Origin: an uncultured Pleurocapsa sp.
GTDB taxonomy: Bacteria > Cyanobacteriota > Cyanobacteriia > Cyanobacteriales > Xenococcaceae
Reading direction: 5' to 3'
Assembly: GCA_937884735.1 (NCBI GenBank)
Contig: CAKZYI010000462.1
Coordinates: 1-26,656 of the forward strand
DNA length: 26,656 bases
Made by a program: the position numbers and the translations under genes. This document shows positions 7,732 through 16,046 of this stretch, piece after piece; position 1 is the first letter of the stretch; every line of letters starts with the position of its first letter. Under the pieces are notes generated by a model. That model searched no databases. It was not told the origin of the DNA and saw only the letters and a program-made list of their open reading frames with translations.

Positions 7732-8964
7732 ATGGTCATATTTACGCTTTTAGAACCCCAGACAAATCATCCCTTACAACAGCGGGAATACTCCGCTAAT
7801 TCATCGATTCGTATAGGTCGCGCTCAAAACAACGATATTGTTCCTCATGGTTATTTTCAAGTTTCTCGCCAGCATTTGGAATTAACCTTAATCGATCCTC
7901 AACAAGAAAAGTGGCAGCTGATTAGCCGAGGTACAAATGGCACTCTGCTTAATAATGAATTTGTCACCGAGTCTACCGTAAATCATGACGATCTAATTAG
8001 ACTCGCAGAAAATGGGCCTGTATTTAAATTTGAACTAGAGTCTCATTTGGCAAAAAATAAAATAGAGTTAGAACAGACAAACATTTTAGAAACTGCTGAT
8101 GCTTGCGATCATAGAGATAATCCAGATGGAAGTATATTCTGTCGTCACTGTGGTCAGCCAATAGTTAAAGAAGAAAATTTTGTTGGTTCATATCAGATTT
8201 TGCGAACCCTCGGTAGAGGTGGTATGGGAACTACCTATTTAGCTTGGGATCGCAACCGCACTGTTCAAAATGCACCTATGTTATTGGTTCTTAAAGAAAT
8301 GAACGCAGATATGGCGCGCATTCCCAAAGCTAGGGAACTTTTTGAAAGAGAAGCTCGTATTTTAAAGTCCCTCAAACATCCGAGCATCCCCCAATACTAT
8401 GATTTTTTTGTGGAGAACAACCACAAATATATTGTGATGGAATTAATTCACGGTCATAATTTGGAGCAGTTTGTCAATCAACGAGGAGCAACAGATCCAG
8501 AGAGAACAATTCGCTGGATGATTCAGATATGTGATGTCGTAGAATATCTGCATAACTTAGATCCGCCTTTGGTACATCGAGATATTAAACCAGCCAACTT
8601 GATGTTACGCAACTTAGATAGTCGCTTAATGCTATTAGATTTTGGTGCAGTTAAAGAGTTGGGTACAGCCTTAGAAACTCGTATTGGAGTTGAAGGTTAC
8701 AGCGCGCCAGAACAATATCGTGGAAAACCTTGCCCTCAATCGGATATATACGGTATTGGCACAACAATTATTTTCCTTCTAACAGGACAAGCACCAATGC
8801 AATATTATCGTTATCAAAGTAATAAATTCGAGTTTAATATCGAAAGCATACCCAACTTACCAACTAACTTGGGCAAAGTCCTTAGTATAGCCTGTCAACC
8901 AGAGCCAAGGGATCGCTATCAAACAGCAAACGAAATGTTGGAGGCTCTGGCTAATTGCCTTTAA
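7732..8964 (+). CDS. FHA, zinc-ribbon and Ser/Thr protein kinase
   Basis: The 410-residue product has an N-terminal FHA phosphothreonine-binding domain (about 18-105; IRIGRAQNNDI, SRQHLEL, GTNGTLLNN), a small zinc ribbon (Cys125, Cys137, Cys140, with His127 a possible fourth ligand) and a complete Hanks-type kinase: glycine loop GRGGMGTTYLA, Lys188 in VLKEM, HRDIKPANLM with Asp284, DFG at 303-305 and APEQY. It phosphorylates Ser/Thr residues. No transmembrane segment is visible, so it is probably soluble. ATG 7732 is preferred over TTG 7723. It follows the PP2C gene closely, suggesting that the two regulate the same proteins, and the FHA domain may recognise a phosphorylated partner or its own autophosphorylation site. 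Confidence 0.94.
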   Translation: MVIFTLLEPQTNHPLQQREYSANSSIRIGRAQNNDIVPHGYFQVSRQHLELTLIDPQQEKWQLISRGTNGTLLNNEFVTESTVNHDDLIRLAENGPVFKFELESHLAKNKIELEQTNILETADACDHRDNPDGSIFCRHCGQPIVKEENFVGSYQILRTLGRGGMGTTYLAWDRNRTVQNAPMLLVLKEMNADMARIPKARELFEREARILKSLKHPSIPQYYDFFVENNHKYIVMELIHGHNLEQFVNQRGATDPERTIRWMIQICDVVEYLHNLDPPLVHRDIKPANLMLRNLDSRLMLLDFGAVKELGTALETRIGVEGYSAPEQYRGKPCPQSDIYGIGTTIIFLLTGQAPMQYYRYQSNKFEFNIESIPNLPTNLGKVLSIACQPEPRDRYQTANEMLEALANCL

Positions 8965-9096
8965 ATCGTAGTCTATGAAAAAATAAAGGTAGATAATTAC
9001 TTATCCTTCATCGTTTATATTTCCATATTTCATTTATTTTATGTTCACCAGTGAATAAATCAACTTATCTTCACTGATGTGGGTACCACGATTTAG

Positions 9097-9315
9097 TTAG
9101 TCTTCGTCCCAATCTTCTACTGCTAATAATTCTTGAATTTGGTCTTGAGAAGTGAAATCGAAGTCTAGCAATTCATTTTTCCAATACGACCAGTCATTAC
9201 CCAATAAGAGGGCAATCTTACCTATACGATCGCTCGGTGCGATTATTTTAGATTCTACCAAGGAAGATACCTTGCGCTGCAATTTCATCATTGGATGCGC
9301 AACTTGCTTTGTCAT
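9097..9315 (-). CDS. Conserved small cyanobacterial protein (DUF4327-like)
   Basis: Seventy-two residues, soluble, with an acidic end (ELLAVEDWDED) and a conserved-looking core IGKIALLLGNDWSYWKNELL. From memory it resembles the DUF4327 family of cyanobacterial proteins of about 70 residues, whose function is unknown to me; the assignment is tentative. It is transcribed against its neighbours, standing alone between the kinase and the protease genes. No signal peptide or membrane helix is present. Confidence 0.7.
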   Translation of the reverse strand: MTKQVAHPMMKLQRKVSSLVESKIIAPSDRIGKIALLLGNDWSYWKNELLDFDFTSQDQIQELLAVEDWDED

Positions 9316-9524
9316 ACGCTCAAATTTGCCTACTATAATTACGTTGGTTAAATAGTTTATTAGGGTCTGGCTTTCTGTTTGGCTTTACTTTTGCGGTTTT
9401 AGCCTGAAGGAGTGCAGATTAACCTGACATACTTTTAGCCTACTATACACCATTTCGGCAAGTCTTTATCAAAATAAGTACGGTAATTACTACGCAAAGT
9501 GATGAAAACCGATAAGTAAAATCT

Positions 9525-11156
9525 ATGAAGAAAAAACTAAAGTGCTTTGTTTATATTGGAATTATCTTTGGACTGGTTTCTCCTGCTTTGGCATTAAATG
9601 ATTCTATTGGCGAAAAAGGAGTCAATGCTCGTCGCCTCCATTTACAACCATATAATTTATTGGGTCGTAAAATTGGCATTGGTCAGGTGGAAGTAGGTCG
9701 TCCTGTAAAACAAGGTAAAGATAAAGCCGCTAGCAGTTTACAAATTATTTCCCCTACAGCAGTTTTTTATCGCAATAATCCACCTATTCCAGACAAAAAT
9801 GTAGATGACCATGCCAGTATGGTTGCAGAAGTGATGATTGCTCAAGATAAAACCCTTCAAGGTATTGCTCCTCAAGCAAAACTATACGCTTCAGCGGTAG
9901 GTTCTTTAAATGAAGGAGGACAAGTTCAAGAATGTCTGGCGAGCCAGCATATTGCCCAACAAAACGGTGGAGACGTGCGAGCGATAAATTTTAGCTTTGG
10001 TGAATCTTTAGAGCGAGATGAAAGGGATGATGCTCGTTTAGATGGTAAGGCTTTGCTAACCTCCTGTATTGATTGGTCTGCAAGAGAACATAATGTTCTT
10101 TATGCGATCGCAGGAAATCAAGGAAAGGGTGGAATTCCTATCCCTACTGATAATTTTAATGGAATCACCACAGCATATACGACTAAAAGAAAAGGTATTT
10201 TTGACAAAGTAGATTTTGCTAATTTGAGCGACTTGCCTGTAGGGATTGGGCGCAGCTTCATCAAAAAAGAGATTAATTTTGGGATCAGAAGAGCAGTCAG
10301 CCTTCTTGCTCCTGGAGGGCAAATTTCTGTTTACAATCAAAAAGGAAAAATTGAAAAGGTTAGCGGTACTAGCTTTGCTGCTCCCCACATTACAGGTACG
10401 GTTGCATTACTGCAAGAATATGGCGATCGTGTTTTACATCAAGATCGAAATAAGCGCAGCCATGAAAAAGACAAAAACTGGAGTTTGGACTCTCGCCGCC
10501 ATGAAGTGATGAAAGCAGTGCTGCTCAACTCTAGTGATAAAATAGCCGATTCTGGAGACGGTTTGTTGCTAAATATGGAGCGTACTATATTTGGCGAAAA
10601 AAATCATAATTGGTTTGATTCGGATGCTTATCAAAATCCTCGCGTTTCTTTAGATATGCAGATGGGTACTGGTCATCTCAATGTTTGGCGAGCATATCAG
10701 CAGTTTAGTGCAGGACAAGCCAATCAAGACAAATCGATTGCACCAGTGGGTTGGGATTACAATCAAGTATCCGCAAACAATTACCAGGAATATATTTTAG
10801 AACAGCCTTTAAAAGCAGGAAGTTATGCTGCGATTACTTTGACTTGGGATCGCCTGGTTACTTTGAATGATTTTAATGGCAATCAAGAGTTTGATGAAGG
10901 GGAAACTTTTCGCGATCGCGGATTAAATAATTTGGATATTTATATAATACCTGTAGGAGAATCAAGCAATATGAGAAATATCTGCTCTTCGTCTACTCCT
11001 GAAGATAGTACAGAACATATTTTTTGTCCTATTCCCTCTACAGGACGTTATAAAATTCGCGTTTACTATCGCCATCAAATCAACGAGCCAGTCCAAGATT
11101 ATGGTCTAGCTTGGTGGACAGTAAATAAGGAAGAAGGAGCGAGGAGCGAGGAGTAA
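9525..11156 (+). CDS. Secreted subtilisin-like (S8) serine protease homologue
   Basis: The 543-residue product starts with a Sec signal peptide (MKKK, hydrophobic core, cleavage likely after ALA near residue 23). The S8 fold shows His96 in VDDHASMVAEV, the oxyanion Asn198 in AIAGNQG and Ser283 in SGTSFAAPHITGT. The position of the catalytic Asp is occupied by Glu56 (GIGQVEVGRP), so activity may be altered; I believe relatives in cyanobacteria share this, but cannot check. The region after 380 contains a beta-rich domain with an EF-hand-like NDFNGNQEFDEGE stretch (calcium binding is possible). The last nine or so residues (KEEGARSEE) and the stop codon are encoded by a heptamer repeat array, so the native C-terminus may have been replaced. 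Product probably acts in the periplasm or outside the cell. Confidence 0.88.
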   Translation: MKKKLKCFVYIGIIFGLVSPALALNDSIGEKGVNARRLHLQPYNLLGRKIGIGQVEVGRPVKQGKDKAASSLQIISPTAVFYRNNPPIPDKNVDDHASMVAEVMIAQDKTLQGIAPQAKLYASAVGSLNEGGQVQECLASQHIAQQNGGDVRAINFSFGESLERDERDDARLDGKALLTSCIDWSAREHNVLYAIAGNQGKGGIPIPTDNFNGITTAYTTKRKGIFDKVDFANLSDLPVGIGRSFIKKEINFGIRRAVSLLAPGGQISVYNQKGKIEKVSGTSFAAPHITGTVALLQEYGDRVLHQDRNKRSHEKDKNWSLDSRRHEVMKAVLLNSSDKIADSGDGLLLNMERTIFGEKNHNWFDSDAYQNPRVSLDMQMGTGHLNVWRAYQQFSAGQANQDKSIAPVGWDYNQVSANNYQEYILEQPLKAGSYAAITLTWDRLVTLNDFNGNQEFDEGETFRDRGLNNLDIYIIPVGESSNMRNICSSSTPEDSTEHIFCPIPSTGRYKIRVYYRHQINEPVQDYGLAWWTVNKEEGARSEE

Positions 11157-11169
11157 GGAGCTAAGAACA
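11128..11169 (+). repeat. Heptanucleotide tandem array, AGGAGCG type (6 units)
   Basis: Six consecutive 7-mers: AGGAAGA, AGGAGCG, AGGAGCG, AGGAGTA, AGGAGCT, AAGAACA. This is the kind of short tandem repeat common between cyanobacterial genes. It covers the final codons and TAA stop of the S8 protease gene. A complementary array lies 70 nt downstream. Confidence 0.85.
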
Positions 11170-11238
11170 AAAAACTGTTCTGACTTTTATTTTTTCCTGT
11201 GTTTTGCTGTATTTGTCTTACTAAATTGCTAGTAAGTA

Positions 11239-11266
11239 TTTTCCTCGTTCCTTTTTCCTCGTTCCT
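11239..11266 (-). repeat. Heptanucleotide tandem array in inverse orientation
   Basis: Read on the minus strand it is AGGAACG, AGGAAAA, AGGAACG, AGGAAAA. It ends one base before the stop codon of rplI. It is the inverted counterpart of the array at 11128-11169, and their transcripts could pair with G-U wobbles between the two convergent genes. Confidence 0.8.
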
Positions 11267-11267
11267 T

Positions 11268-11726
11268 TTAAAGTGGTATAACTTGAAAGTCAACAGTTGC
11301 TATTACTTCAGGGTGTAATTTTACTGTTGCTTGGTAGTCGCCAGTAGTGCTGACATCGGGAACTTCGATTCCACGACGATCCACTTCAATACCCGCTTGT
11401 TCTTTGATTACGTCGGCAATTTCTTGAGTAGTAACAGTACCAAAAATAGCGTTTTCTTCCCCTACCTGTTTGCGGATACTCAATTTACCAATAGTTTTGA
11501 AAGCAACTTTTTTGTTTTCTGCTGCTTGTTTCTCGGCTAATTTTTGCTGTCTTTCTTTTTCTCTTCTTAATTCTACTTGCTTGATGATTCCTCTAGTTGC
11601 CAAACTAGCCAAACCTTGAGGAATAAGATAGTTACGAGCGTAACCAGGAGCGACATCTACTAGATCGCCATTATTACCCAGTTTGCTCACACTTTGATTT
11701 AAAACTACGGATACGCGCTTTGCCAT
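11268..11726 (-). CDS. rplI: 50S ribosomal protein L9
   Basis: The 152-residue product shows the L9 N-terminal RNA-binding signature (GYARNYLIPQGLA, about 28-40), the long charged connecting helix (RREKERQQKLAEKQAAENKK) and the C-terminal domain ending in VDFQVIPL. L9 binds 23S rRNA near the L1 stalk and supports translational fidelity. The ATG is preceded by AGGAGAAC about 11 nt upstream on the minus strand. It is convergent with the S8 protease gene and divergent from sppA. Length is normal. Confidence 0.97.
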   Translation of the reverse strand: MAKRVSVVLNQSVSKLGNNGDLVDVAPGYARNYLIPQGLASLATRGIIKQVELRREKERQQKLAEKQAAENKKVAFKTIGKLSIRKQVGEENAIFGTVTTQEIADVIKEQAGIEVDRRGIEVPDVSTTGDYQATVKLHPEVIATVDFQVIPL

Positions 11727-11796
11727 TTTTGCTTAAGTTCTCCTATATTGATTAGATTGGAATGTATTGGTCTAGGTCTTTACCGCGGAACTTCTT

Positions 11797-11802
11797 ATTA
11801 TA
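11797..11802 (-). promoter_or_regulatory. Possible -10 element for rplI
   Basis: On the minus strand TATAAT lies about 70 nt upstream of the rplI start, in the rplI-sppA divergent gap (11727-11959). No good -35 box is visible at the right distance, so this is a weak call. Confidence 0.35.
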
Positions 11803-11959
11803 TCAGCCTTATTTGCAGAAAACCTGGTTTGAATATCAAGAGATATCAGGATATTTTGAATCAGATCGAGATCGGTTAAAATTCAACATGGGGTAAGCAA
11901 TGGACAATTTTATGATTGATTGCCCTTGTTAACTCGTAAATATATTTGATACTTTTTTA

Positions 11960-12784
11960 ATGATCTGGCCGTTTAACAAAAACAAAAAACAAATTGCGCG
12001 AATCGAAATTACTGGTGCGATCGCTTCAGAAACTCGAAAGCAAGTACTAAAGGCTTTCAAAACTATCGAAGAAAAAAAATTTCCTGCTTTGCTGCTGCGG
12101 ATTGATTCTCCTGGTGGCACAGTAGCAGATTCTCATGAAATTTTTACTGCTTTGCAACGGTTACAGTCAGATAAAGACGTGAAAGTAGTTGCTAGTTTCG
12201 GTAATATATCTGCTTCAGGGGGAGTATATATTGGCGTAGGGGCAAAACACATTGTTTCTAATCCAGGCACGATTACAGGTAGTATCGGGGTTATTTTACG
12301 GGGTAACAATTTAGAACGCCTGCTAGATAAAGTGGGTGTATCTTTTAAGGTAATTAAGTCTGGTCCCTATAAAGATATTTTGGCATTTGACCGCCAAACA
12401 ACCAAAGAAGAAGAAGATATCCTACAGCAGCTAATTGATGTCAGCTATGGTCAATTTGTAGGCACTGTGGCAAAGGGACGGGGTTTGGAAGAAGATGTAG
12501 TCAGATCCTTTGCTGATGGTCGAGTATTTACGGGAGAACAAGCCCTAGAGCTAGGTTTAGTAGACCGCTTGGGAACAGAAGAAGATGCTCGTCGCTGGGC
12601 AGCCGAATTAGCAGGATTAGACCCCGATAAAACGGAATGTTTCAATATTGAAGAGCCAAAACCGTTTATAAATCGCTTTATTCCTGGTAGGAGTCAAACC
12701 AAAACTGGCATTGCCATGGCGATCGATGAACTACAGTTCGATTTGACAACTAGTGGACTACCTCTTTGGCTTTATCGACCATAG
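11960..12784 (+). CDS. sppA: Signal peptide peptidase SppA
   Basis: SppA is a membrane-associated serine protease of the S49 family that degrades cleaved signal peptides. The 274-residue product is the short, single-domain form. Ser86 in NISASGGVYIG and Lys138 in KSGPYKDIL form the Ser-Lys dyad, and LLLRIDSPGGTV is the substrate-binding strand. GTITGSIGVI is also typical. There is no obvious N-terminal membrane anchor: the first residues (MIWPFNKNKKQ) are polar, so it may be attached through other surfaces. ATG 11960 is the start that gives family-normal length; a Shine-Dalgarno is not evident. Confidence 0.93.
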   Translation: MIWPFNKNKKQIARIEITGAIASETRKQVLKAFKTIEEKKFPALLLRIDSPGGTVADSHEIFTALQRLQSDKDVKVVASFGNISASGGVYIGVGAKHIVSNPGTITGSIGVILRGNNLERLLDKVGVSFKVIKSGPYKDILAFDRQTTKEEEDILQQLIDVSYGQFVGTVAKGRGLEEDVVRSFADGRVFTGEQALELGLVDRLGTEEDARRWAAELAGLDPDKTECFNIEEPKPFINRFIPGRSQTKTGIAMAIDELQFDLTTSGLPLWLYRP

Positions 12785-12799
12785 GGGATATTGTCCCGA

Positions 12800-12829
12800 T
12801 TGAATAATTGTTAATTATTAATTGTTCAA
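12800..12829. repeat. AT-rich inverted repeat after sppA
   Basis: TTGAATAATT (12800-12809) and AATTGTTCAA (12820-12829) are inverted copies with one G-U position and a 10-nt loop. It lies 16 nt past the sppA stop and could be a weak 3'-end hairpin, though no T-run follows. Confidence 0.45.
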
Positions 12830-12883
12830 TGATAATGATGTGGTGCCAGATAATAACAAAAATGATTAGGGGAGAGGAAAACA

Positions 12884-13273
12884 GTGGAGTGGAAAGTACG
12901 AGGCATTCGTGGTGCAACAACTGTAAGTGAAAATACTGTGGCTGCAATGACAGATGCCGTTAACCAACTATTGGAAGAAATTGAAGCCCATAATCAATTT
13001 GATGCCAGTGATATAGTTTGCGTCTTTTTTACTACCACTGCTGATCTAAATGCTATATTTCCCGCTGCTGCTGCTAGAAAGCGTCCTGGCTGGAATTATG
13101 TTCCTCTGATTGATTTACAACAAATGCACGTCCAAGGTAGTTTAGAACGCTGTATTAGAATTTTGATTCAGATCAATACTCCCTTATCTCAATCTAAGAT
13201 GGTGCATCGTTATTTACGTAATGCACAAGCTTTAAGACCAGATTTAGATACGCCTTTTACGGCTAGTAGCTAA
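12884..13273 (+). CDS. aroH: Chorismate mutase, AroH type
   Basis: AroH rearranges chorismate to prephenate, the branch point to phenylalanine and tyrosine. The 129-residue product has the AroH fold signature RGIRGATTV (Arg9), LERCIRIL (Arg92), HRYL (Tyr110) and LRPDL (Arg118), each shifted by two from the B. subtilis active-site numbering (Arg7, Arg90, Tyr108, Arg116). The residue aligned with catalytic Glu78 is Gln80 (LQQMHV against MQEMDV). The GTG start is supported by AGGGGAGAGG (12868-12877) six nt upstream. Its stop codon overlaps the stop of the convergent pentapeptide gene by 4 nt. Confidence 0.94.
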   Translation: MEWKVRGIRGATTVSENTVAAMTDAVNQLLEEIEAHNQFDASDIVCVFFTTTADLNAIFPAAAARKRPGWNYVPLIDLQQMHVQGSLERCIRILIQINTPLSQSKMVHRYLRNAQALRPDLDTPFTASS

Positions 13274-14202
13274 ATAATTAATCTCATACCCATTTTGTCT
13301 GGATCTAATTCTGGGTCGAACGAAGTTTCAGAATTATAAGAAGCCCCTTCAAAGTTGGCACCTTGAAGTTTCACATAGCTTAGATTTGCGCCAAAAAAAC
13401 ACGCATTAACAAAATAACCGTCCCTTAGATCTGCTTCAGTCAAATTAGCGTTGGTGAAATTAGATCCTTCTAAGTGAGCATCGGTAAGGTTGATGTGATT
13501 CATACAGGCCAATTCAAAATCAACATCTTTTAAAATTGCTTTTTCTAGATTAGCCTTGCTCAAGTTAGCCTGTTTTAAAGAAGAATTACTCAAATTCGCC
13601 TGATTTAATTCTGCTTCGGTCAAATTAGAATTACTTAGATTAACCCCTTTTAAAGTAACGTTATTAAGTTTTATCTTACGTAATTCAGATCTTTGAAAGT
13701 TAGTTTCTCCACGAATATAATTTTTTAATAGTTCATAGGGAGTGGCAAAAGAAGTTGGATCGGAAGTTTTATTTTTGTTAGGAGCTAGTAAGTTTTTGAC
13801 GAAAAAATCGGCAGTCTCTTTTTTGATCAGACCTTTTTGTACTGCTAGATGATGAAATCTGATTTTCTTTTCACTATTGTTGCGCTCTTCTAATATGTAT
13901 TGAATTTCTCTTTCATTTAGTAAAGCTGCTGCGCGAAAATAATATACCAAAGGATATTTTTGATTCTGCTCTACCAACTGATGCCATTCTTCAACAAAAA
14001 AGTCAGCTGTTTTTTGTTTTATCCAACCACGAGATGCAAAAATTTTCCCAATTTTTGTGCCAGGATTGTTAATTATTTGGTCTCGTAAAGCTATTTCAAT
14101 TTGTTGAGCGGAGATTAAACCTGCTTCGCTTAAAAGCTCTCCTAATGGTTTTCTAGCACTGGGTATTGACCCTAAAGAATTATGAGATGAAGGATGGTTC
14201 AT
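13270..14202 (-). CDS. Pentapeptide-repeat protein with duplicated N-terminal module
   Basis: The C-terminal half (about 166-290) is a run of A(N/D)LXX pentapeptides (QANLS, KANLE, NANLT, EADLR, GANLS, GANFE), expected to form a right-handed quadrilateral beta-helix. The N-terminal half contains two related modules: LGELLSEAGLISAQQIEIAL with GWIKQKTADFFVEEW, then LLNEREIQYIL with GLIKKETADFFVKNL, so it appears internally duplicated. No signal peptide or membrane helix. Such N-terminal modules with pentapeptides occur in cyanobacteria, but I know of no established function. ATG at 14202; it is convergent with aroH. Confidence 0.88.
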   Translation of the reverse strand: MNHPSSHNSLGSIPSARKPLGELLSEAGLISAQQIEIALRDQIINNPGTKIGKIFASRGWIKQKTADFFVEEWHQLVEQNQKYPLVYYFRAAALLNEREIQYILEERNNSEKKIRFHHLAVQKGLIKKETADFFVKNLLAPNKNKTSDPTSFATPYELLKNYIRGETNFQRSELRKIKLNNVTLKGVNLSNSNLTEAELNQANLSNSSLKQANLSKANLEKAILKDVDFELACMNHINLTDAHLEGSNFTNANLTEADLRDGYFVNACFFGANLSYVKLQGANFEGASYNSETSFDPELDPDKMGMRLII

Positions 14203-14375
14203 AATTTTTTAAAAATAGCCCAGTATTTAAACATCATTACTTGTTGGTGAGCTTTAAATTGCTGCTCAGTAAATTTTAATCTTGGTCAACACAAAGAAGC
14301 AACAGTGGAAATACTTTATTTTGTTATCTAATAAACATTACTCCTTTGTAGACTCGATCGCGCATTTAGATAAAC

Positions 14376-14393
14376 TGAAGTATGGTTACTTCA
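14376..14393. promoter_or_regulatory. 18-nt palindrome upstream of pepA
   Basis: TGAAGTA (14376-14382) and TACTTCA (14387-14393) are perfect inverted copies with a TGGT loop, 26 nt before the pepA ATG. It could be an operator or a leader hairpin. The rest of the 216-nt divergent gap (14203-14418) shows nothing else I can name. Confidence 0.4.
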
Positions 14394-14418
14394 CACATAA
14401 GGATAAATTAGAACAGGC

Positions 14419-15891
14419 ATGCAAATTAAAGCAACCCCTACAAAATTACTAGACTGGACTGGTGGTTTACTTGCTGTTGGTATTTTAGAAGGCGAAACCA
14501 AACTATCGGAAGGCTTGGCTAAATTAGACGAGCAGTTAGCAGGTACAATCTCTGAATTGATCGCCGACGAGGAATTTGAGGGTAAATCTGGCAGTAGTGC
14601 TGTTGGTCGTGTTGGAGGTGGTAATTCAGTACGTAAAGTAGCTCTAATTGGTTTGGGTAAAGCTGAAGATTTGAAATTAGATAGTTGGCGCAATGCAGCA
14701 GCAGCAATTGCTCGTCTTGCCACCAAAGAAAAAACTCTAGGCATTAGTTTGCCCTTGGGATCGCAATCCCCTGAAACCGTGGCACAAGCGATGACAGAAG
14801 CGGTTATTCTAGCTCTTCATCAAGATAATCGTTTTAAGTCTGAACCTGAAGCTAAAGAACCAAAATTGGAAACCGTTGATTTGATTGGTTTAGGGGGACA
14901 AGAAGCAGCTATTGCTCATGGAGAAACCATAGCATCTGGTGTAATTTTAGCAAGGGAATTGGTCAATGCTCCTGCTAATGTAATTACCCCTGGTACCATG
15001 GCGCAAACAGCACAGCAGCTCGCTCAAGTGTATGGGTTGGAGATCAAAATCTTGGAACAAGCAGACTGTGAAAACTTTGAACAGGGTATGGGGGCATATT
15101 TAGGAGTAGGACAAGCTTCTGATATTCCACCCAAATTTATTCACCTAACCTATAAACCTTCTGATACAGCTAAACGCAAAGTAGCTATTGTGGGTAAAAG
15201 TGTTACCTTTGATTCTGGTGGCTTAAATCTCAAACCTAGTGGTAGCGGGATCGAAACCATGAAAATGGATATGGGTGGTGGTGCGGCAACTTTGGGGGCT
15301 GCTAAAGCGATCGCACAATTGAAACCAGATGTAGAGGTTCATTTTATCTGTGCTGCTACAGAAAATATGGTCAGTGGCAAAGCAATGCACCCAGGAGACA
15401 TTTTAAAAGCTTCCAATGGTAAAACTATTGAAGTGAATAACACCGATGCAGAAGGAAGATTAACCCTGGCAGATGCTTTGGTTTATGCCGAAACTCTTGG
15501 AGTAGATGCGATCGTCGATCTTGCTACTTTGACAGGTGCTTGTATCGTCGCTTTGGGCAATGATATTGCTGGGTTGTGGAGTACAGATGATGCTTTAGCG
15601 GTCGAAATGAAAAACTCAGCCGAAATGACAGGAGAAAAATTCTGGCAAATGCCCATAGAAGACAAGTACTTTGAAGGTTTAAAGTCGCAGATTGCCGATA
15701 TGAAGAATACTGGGCCTCGTCCTGGCGGCTCGATTACTGCTGCATTGTTTCTCAAGCAATTTGTCAAAGATACTCCCTGGATGCATTTAGATGTTGCAGG
15801 GCCAGTATGGGCTGATTCTCCTAACGGGGTAAGTAATAAAGGTGCGACAGGTTTCCCTGTAAGAACTTTGGTCAACTGGGTTACAAAATAA
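14419..15891 (+). CDS. pepA: Leucyl aminopeptidase (M17)
   Basis: A cytosolic, normally hexameric, two-metal aminopeptidase that removes N-terminal residues from peptides. The 490-residue product has the M17 catalytic domain: Lys260 and Asp265 in VGKSVTFDSGG, Lys272, Asp284 in MKMDMGGG, and the signature NNTDAEGRL with Asp343, Glu345 and Arg347. These correspond in order to the metal ligands and catalytic Lys/Arg of E. coli PepA. The N-terminal macro-like domain is present and length is normal. It is divergent from the pentapeptide gene and stands 197 nt upstream of the porin. Confidence 0.96.
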   Translation: MQIKATPTKLLDWTGGLLAVGILEGETKLSEGLAKLDEQLAGTISELIADEEFEGKSGSSAVGRVGGGNSVRKVALIGLGKAEDLKLDSWRNAAAAIARLATKEKTLGISLPLGSQSPETVAQAMTEAVILALHQDNRFKSEPEAKEPKLETVDLIGLGGQEAAIAHGETIASGVILARELVNAPANVITPGTMAQTAQQLAQVYGLEIKILEQADCENFEQGMGAYLGVGQASDIPPKFIHLTYKPSDTAKRKVAIVGKSVTFDSGGLNLKPSGSGIETMKMDMGGGAATLGAAKAIAQLKPDVEVHFICAATENMVSGKAMHPGDILKASNGKTIEVNNTDAEGRLTLADALVYAETLGVDAIVDLATLTGACIVALGNDIAGLWSTDDALAVEMKNSAEMTGEKFWQMPIEDKYFEGLKSQIADMKNTGPRPGGSITAALFLKQFVKDTPWMHLDVAGPVWADSPNGVSNKGATGFPVRTLVNWVTK

Positions 15892-15902
15892 ATTTGTGTT
15901 CG

Positions 15903-16046
15903 ATCGTGTAAATTAATTTAGTAGTTTTTACTTAGGTATTGACAACTACTATTTGTACTGAGAACATTAGACAAAAGTATTTTGTTATACAAAAAAAACA
16001 AGATATCATTGCTATTTTTGTTTAGGTGTGAAATTATTTACACGAT
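15903..16046. repeat. Widely spaced inverted repeat before the porin gene
   Basis: ATCGTGTAAATTAATTT (15903-15919) and AAATTATTTACACGAT (16031-16046) are inverted copies with a single 1-nt bulge, separated by 111 nt. They fill nearly the whole pepA-porin gap. It may be a long-range leader stem, two operator half-regions, or a degenerate small mobile element. No target duplication is evident. Confidence 0.55.

Noticed and set aside
12829..12842. Fur-box-like TGATAATGAT upstream of aroH
   Set aside because: Only a partial match, in AT-rich DNA, next to a gene with no iron link.
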